Origin: Cellvibrionales bacterium
Lineage (GTDB): Bacteria; Pseudomonadota; Gammaproteobacteria; Pseudomonadales; JAHEGP01
Assembly (NCBI GenBank): GCA_024645065.1
Contig: JAHEGP010000080.1
Location: 1 to 8,202 of the forward strand
Length of the DNA stretch: 8,202 nucleotides
Direction of reading: 5' to 3'
Positions within the stretch are counted from its first letter, which is position 1. Each line of letters opens with the position of its first letter. This document shows, piece by piece, positions 6,003-8,202 of this stretch. The notes under the pieces were generated by a model that was not told the origin of the DNA, made no database searches, and was given only the letters and a program-made list of their open reading frames with translations. The position numbers were made by a program, and so were the translations under genes.

Positions 6003-7250
6003 CTAGCGCAGGGGCGGCGTCAGGTATGCCGCCGTGGCGCCCAGGGTGGGCTGGCTATCCTTGATTTCCATCCGGGCGATGGAACGCAGGTGAACCTCGT
6101 CCGGCCCATCAGCGTAGCGCAGGGCCCTTGCCGCAATCCAGAGATCGGCCAGCGGCGTGTCGGGGCTGATACCCATGGCGCCAAAGGTCTGCATCGCCCG
6201 GTCGCAAACCTTGCCGTAGACCTCGGGTACAATCGCCTTGATCATGGCGATCTCCTTGCGCGCGGCGCGAGCCCCGGCCTTGTCGATCATGTAGGCGGCT
6301 TTTAAAACCAGCAATCGCGCCTGGTCGATCTCGATACGGGAGCGCGCAATCCAGTCCGATACCGCTCCGTGTTGATGCAGATACCTGCCAAAGGTCTTGC
6401 GCTCCTGGGAGCGCTCAACCATCAACTCCAGCGCCAGCTCGGCGGCGCCGATAGAGCGCATACAGTGGTGTATTCGACCCGGACCGAGGCGTGCCTGGGC
6501 GAGAGCAAAACCGCTGCCCTCCTCGCCCAGCAGATTCGATACCGGCACCCGCACATTGCGGTAAACCACTTCATTGTGGCCCTCGATGCTGATGTGATTC
6601 ATCACGGGTATGTTGCGCACCACCTCGACACCCGGTGTGTCACTGGGCACCAACACCATGCTTTGCTGTTGGTAGCTATGCGCCTCGGGGTCGGTTTTAC
6701 CCATTACGATGTGAAGCTCACAGTCACTGCGCGAGGCATTGGTGATAAACCATTTGCGCCCGTTAATCACATAGTCGTCGCCGTCCCGCGTGATCAGTGT
6801 GGTGATATTGGTCGCATCGGATGACGAGACATCCGGCTCGGTCATGGAGAAGGCAGAATGGATTTCGCCATTGAGCAGCGGCACAAGCCAGCGCTCTCGC
6901 TGCCGGGCACTCGCAAACAAATGTAACAGTTCCATGTTGCCGGTATCCGGAGCATTGCAATTGAAGACCTCGGACGCCCAGGGCACCCGCCCCATGATCT
7001 CCGCCAGCGGTGCATACTCGAGATTAGTCAGCGCCGTGCCTGGTTCATCCTCCCCCAGGTGGGGTAAAAACAGGTTCCACAGGCCCTCCTCCCGGGCCAG
7101 CGCCTTGAGGTCCTCCATAAAGCTGATGGGATAAACCCCGGCATGGCTCTCTTCGTTGTACTGGCGAATGCGCGGTACGATATGGTCATCCATAAAACGT
7201 CGCACCTGCATTTCAAGGTCCTGTACCCTGGCACTGTATTCAAAATCCAT
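6003..7250 (-). CDS. Acyl-CoA dehydrogenase, ACAD10/11-like
   Basis: A 415-residue FAD flavoprotein that would insert an alpha,beta double bond into an acyl-CoA and pass electrons to electron-transfer flavoprotein. All three ACAD domains are present: helical N-domain (about 1-125), middle beta domain with FSMTEPDVSSSD (134-145) and KWFITN (166-171) for FAD and substrate, and C-terminal helical domain with GPGRIHHCMRSIGAAE (256-271), RKTFG (284-288) and QTFGAMG (354-360). The end reads RYADGPDEVHLRSIAR: D381 aligns with the catalytic Glu376 of medium-chain enzymes (YEGT), a replacement typical of the ACAD10/11 group. No signal peptide. Start at 7250 preserves the usual N-terminus; only a weak GGGG lies upstream. 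It is 86 bases after the SDR gene and 79 before the molybdopterin enzyme, all leftward. Chain-length preference cannot be read from the sequence; bulky or branched substrates are possible for this group. Confidence 0.92.
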   Translation of the reverse strand: MDFEYSARVQDLEMQVRRFMDDHIVPRIRQYNEESHAGVYPISFMEDLKALAREEGLWNLFLPHLGEDEPGTALTNLEYAPLAEIMGRVPWASEVFNCNAPDTGNMELLHLFASARQRERWLVPLLNGEIHSAFSMTEPDVSSSDATNITTLITRDGDDYVINGRKWFITNASRSDCELHIVMGKTDPEAHSYQQQSMVLVPSDTPGVEVVRNIPVMNHISIEGHNEVVYRNVRVPVSNLLGEEGSGFALAQARLGPGRIHHCMRSIGAAELALELMVERSQERKTFGRYLHQHGAVSDWIARSRIEIDQARLLVLKAAYMIDKAGARAARKEIAMIKAIVPEVYGKVCDRAMQTFGAMGISPDTPLADLWIAARALRYADGPDEVHLRSIARMEIKDSQPTLGATAAYLTPPLR

Positions 7251-7336
7251 AATTGATACCCCGTAAGCCTTTCAACCCTGCGCCATCGCCGCGCCACTGT
7301 CCCTCAGCTATTCACCCGAGCCCCCATACCGGGAGA

Positions 7337-8101
7337 CTAAAGCGTCATTCCTCCATCAACCACGATACACTCCCCGGTGGTATAGCTGGCCGCGTCTGAT
7401 ACCAGGTACAGCACGGTACCGGCCATTTCCTGCGGCTCGGCATGGCGCCCCATCGGGATGGTTTTTATCGCCTGTTGGTAGATTTTCTCCTCATTGAACA
7501 GCGCGCCGGCAAATTGGGTTTTGGTTAAACCCGGCAACAGTGCGTTAACCCGAATGCCGTGGGGCGCGCACTCTTTGGCGAAAGCCTGGGTCATATTAAC
7601 CACCGCTGCCTTGGTGATCGAATAGATACCCTGCCACAACGCCGGTCGCAGGGCGTTCACCGACGCAGTGTTTACGATACTGCCGCCACCGTTTTCCTTC
7701 ATCAGGCGAGCGCCCTCGATCGACATAAAGAAGTACCCGCGAACATTGACGTCAACGGTTTTGTTGTAGGCCGCAAGGTCGGTATCGAGAATGTCACCAA
7801 AATAGGGGTTGGTCGCGGCGTTATTGACCAAAATGTCGAGCTTGCCGTGAGTCGACCTGATGTGGGAAAAGATCGCGGCGATATCGCCCATGTCGCCAAC
7901 GTGGCAGGCGAAGGCCTCGGCGCTGCCACCGGACTCAATAACGCTGTCAGCGACCGCCTGGCAGCCCTCGATCTTGCGGCTGGATACAATCACATGTGCG
8001 CCCTGCTCTGCCAATAGCCTGGCAATCGCCTCACCGATACCGCGGCTGGCGCCGGTGATCAGGGCGATTTTGCCGCTCAGGTCGAATAACCGGGTAGCCA
8101 T
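7337..8101 (-). CDS. Short-chain dehydrogenase/reductase (classical SDR, FabG-like)
   Basis: A 254-residue NAD(P)-dependent oxidoreductase that interconverts an alcohol and a ketone, probably a hydroxyacyl/ketoacyl or other lipid-derived substrate. Motifs: TGASRGIG (16-23) for the cofactor, R43 after the second strand (often seen in NADP-preferring enzymes), NNAA (93-96) in place of NNAG, and the catalytic set N119, S147, Y160 and K164 (YSITK). The C-terminus TGECIVVDGGMTL is the usual family ending, and the length is standard for classical SDRs. The start at 8101 gives the standard N-terminus (FDLSGKIALITG) and has GGAG five bases upstream; a longer in-frame start at 8185 would add 28 residues without likeness to the family. 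First complete gene of the leftward catabolic operon; the acyl-CoA dehydrogenase follows after 86 bases. The family is certain; the substrate is inferred only from neighbours. Confidence 0.92.
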   Translation of the reverse strand: MATRLFDLSGKIALITGASRGIGEAIARLLAEQGAHVIVSSRKIEGCQAVADSVIESGGSAEAFACHVGDMGDIAAIFSHIRSTHGKLDILVNNAATNPYFGDILDTDLAAYNKTVDVNVRGYFFMSIEGARLMKENGGGSIVNTASVNALRPALWQGIYSITKAAVVNMTQAFAKECAPHGIRVNALLPGLTKTQFAGALFNEEKIYQQAIKTIPMGRHAEPQEMAGTVLYLVSDAASYTTGECIVVDGGMTL

Positions 8102-8202
8102 AAAAACTCCGCTTCGATGTTTGCTGATTCTGCGAGACCAAAGTTGCTCCAGCTCCGGTACCTGATTGCCAGCTGTAGCAGCCATGCTTCCTTGTTGATC
8201 AT
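8077..8202 (-). CDS. Possible 3' end of an upstream leftward gene cut by the window edge
   Basis: On the minus strand a frame is open from the edge to TGA at 8077-8079, overlapping the start of the SDR gene by 25 bases. It codes about 41 residues including an aromatic-rich stretch RYRSWSNFGL. It might be the tail of a gene upstream in the same operon. The SDR frame itself is also open to the edge, so the evidence is weak, and I do not recognise the residues. Confidence 0.2.
   Translation of the reverse strand: MINKEAWLLQLAIRYRSWSNFGLAESANIEAEFLWLPGYST
8107..8110 (-). promoter_or_regulatory. Ribosome binding site deciding the SDR start
   Basis: GGAG on the minus strand followed by TTTTT and ATG at 8101-8099. 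The spacing of five bases is normal. This supports the shorter SDR protein over the extension from 8185. Confidence 0.7.

Noticed and set aside
8102..8185. 28-residue N-terminal extension of the SDR
   Set aside because: The family starts right before FDLSGK; GGAG stands five bases before the ATG at 8101.

Overview
The window looks like a piece of chromosome from a gammaproteobacterium, perhaps a marine or heterotrophic one. Reasons: moderately GC-rich coding DNA, a lipoprotein with a Gram-negative style signal peptide, a RimK whose ATP-grasp residues fall at the same numbers I recall for E. coli RimK, and a fatty-acid/CoA catabolic gene set. The taxonomic guess is inference from gene content only. 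I saw no rRNA, tRNA, CRISPR array, transposase or phage gene.

Left part (1-999): possibly the last codons of a rightward gene cut by the window edge, with a weak hairpin after it; then a leftward gene for a small cysteine-rich lipoprotein of unknown function (106-633); then a 366-bp divergent intergenic region (634-999) without a convincing gene or promoter.

Middle (1000-3725): a tight rightward three-gene operon whose genes overlap by 14 and 11 bases. It encodes a RimK-type amino-acid ligase carrying an extra C-terminal RCK_C/TrkA-C regulatory domain, a RimB-like retropepsin-fold protein (the 'ATP-dependent zinc protease' family) and an M14-type zinc hydrolase of the succinylglutamate desuccinylase/aspartoacylase family. 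Read together, this is a candidate system for adding glutamate or a similar amino acid to a protein or small molecule (ligase) and trimming or removing it (protease and zinc hydrolase), with the RCK_C domain as a possible sensor. It is the most interesting part of the window. Ligase/pepsin/M14 neighbourhoods are known in outline from comparative genomics, but the RCK_C fusion and the target are, as far as I know, not characterised.

Right part (3764-8101): three leftward genes in the order short-chain dehydrogenase, acyl-CoA dehydrogenase (ACAD10/11-like), molybdopterin oxidoreductase, separated by 86 and 79 bases and probably co-transcribed. They look like a catabolic unit acting on an acyl-CoA or related carbonyl/alcohol substrate, with a cytoplasmic Fe-S/molybdenum enzyme of unknown substrate. 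This operon converges on the ligase operon with only 38 bases between stop codons. At the right edge, reading frames open to the end of the window leave room for the end of another upstream leftward gene.
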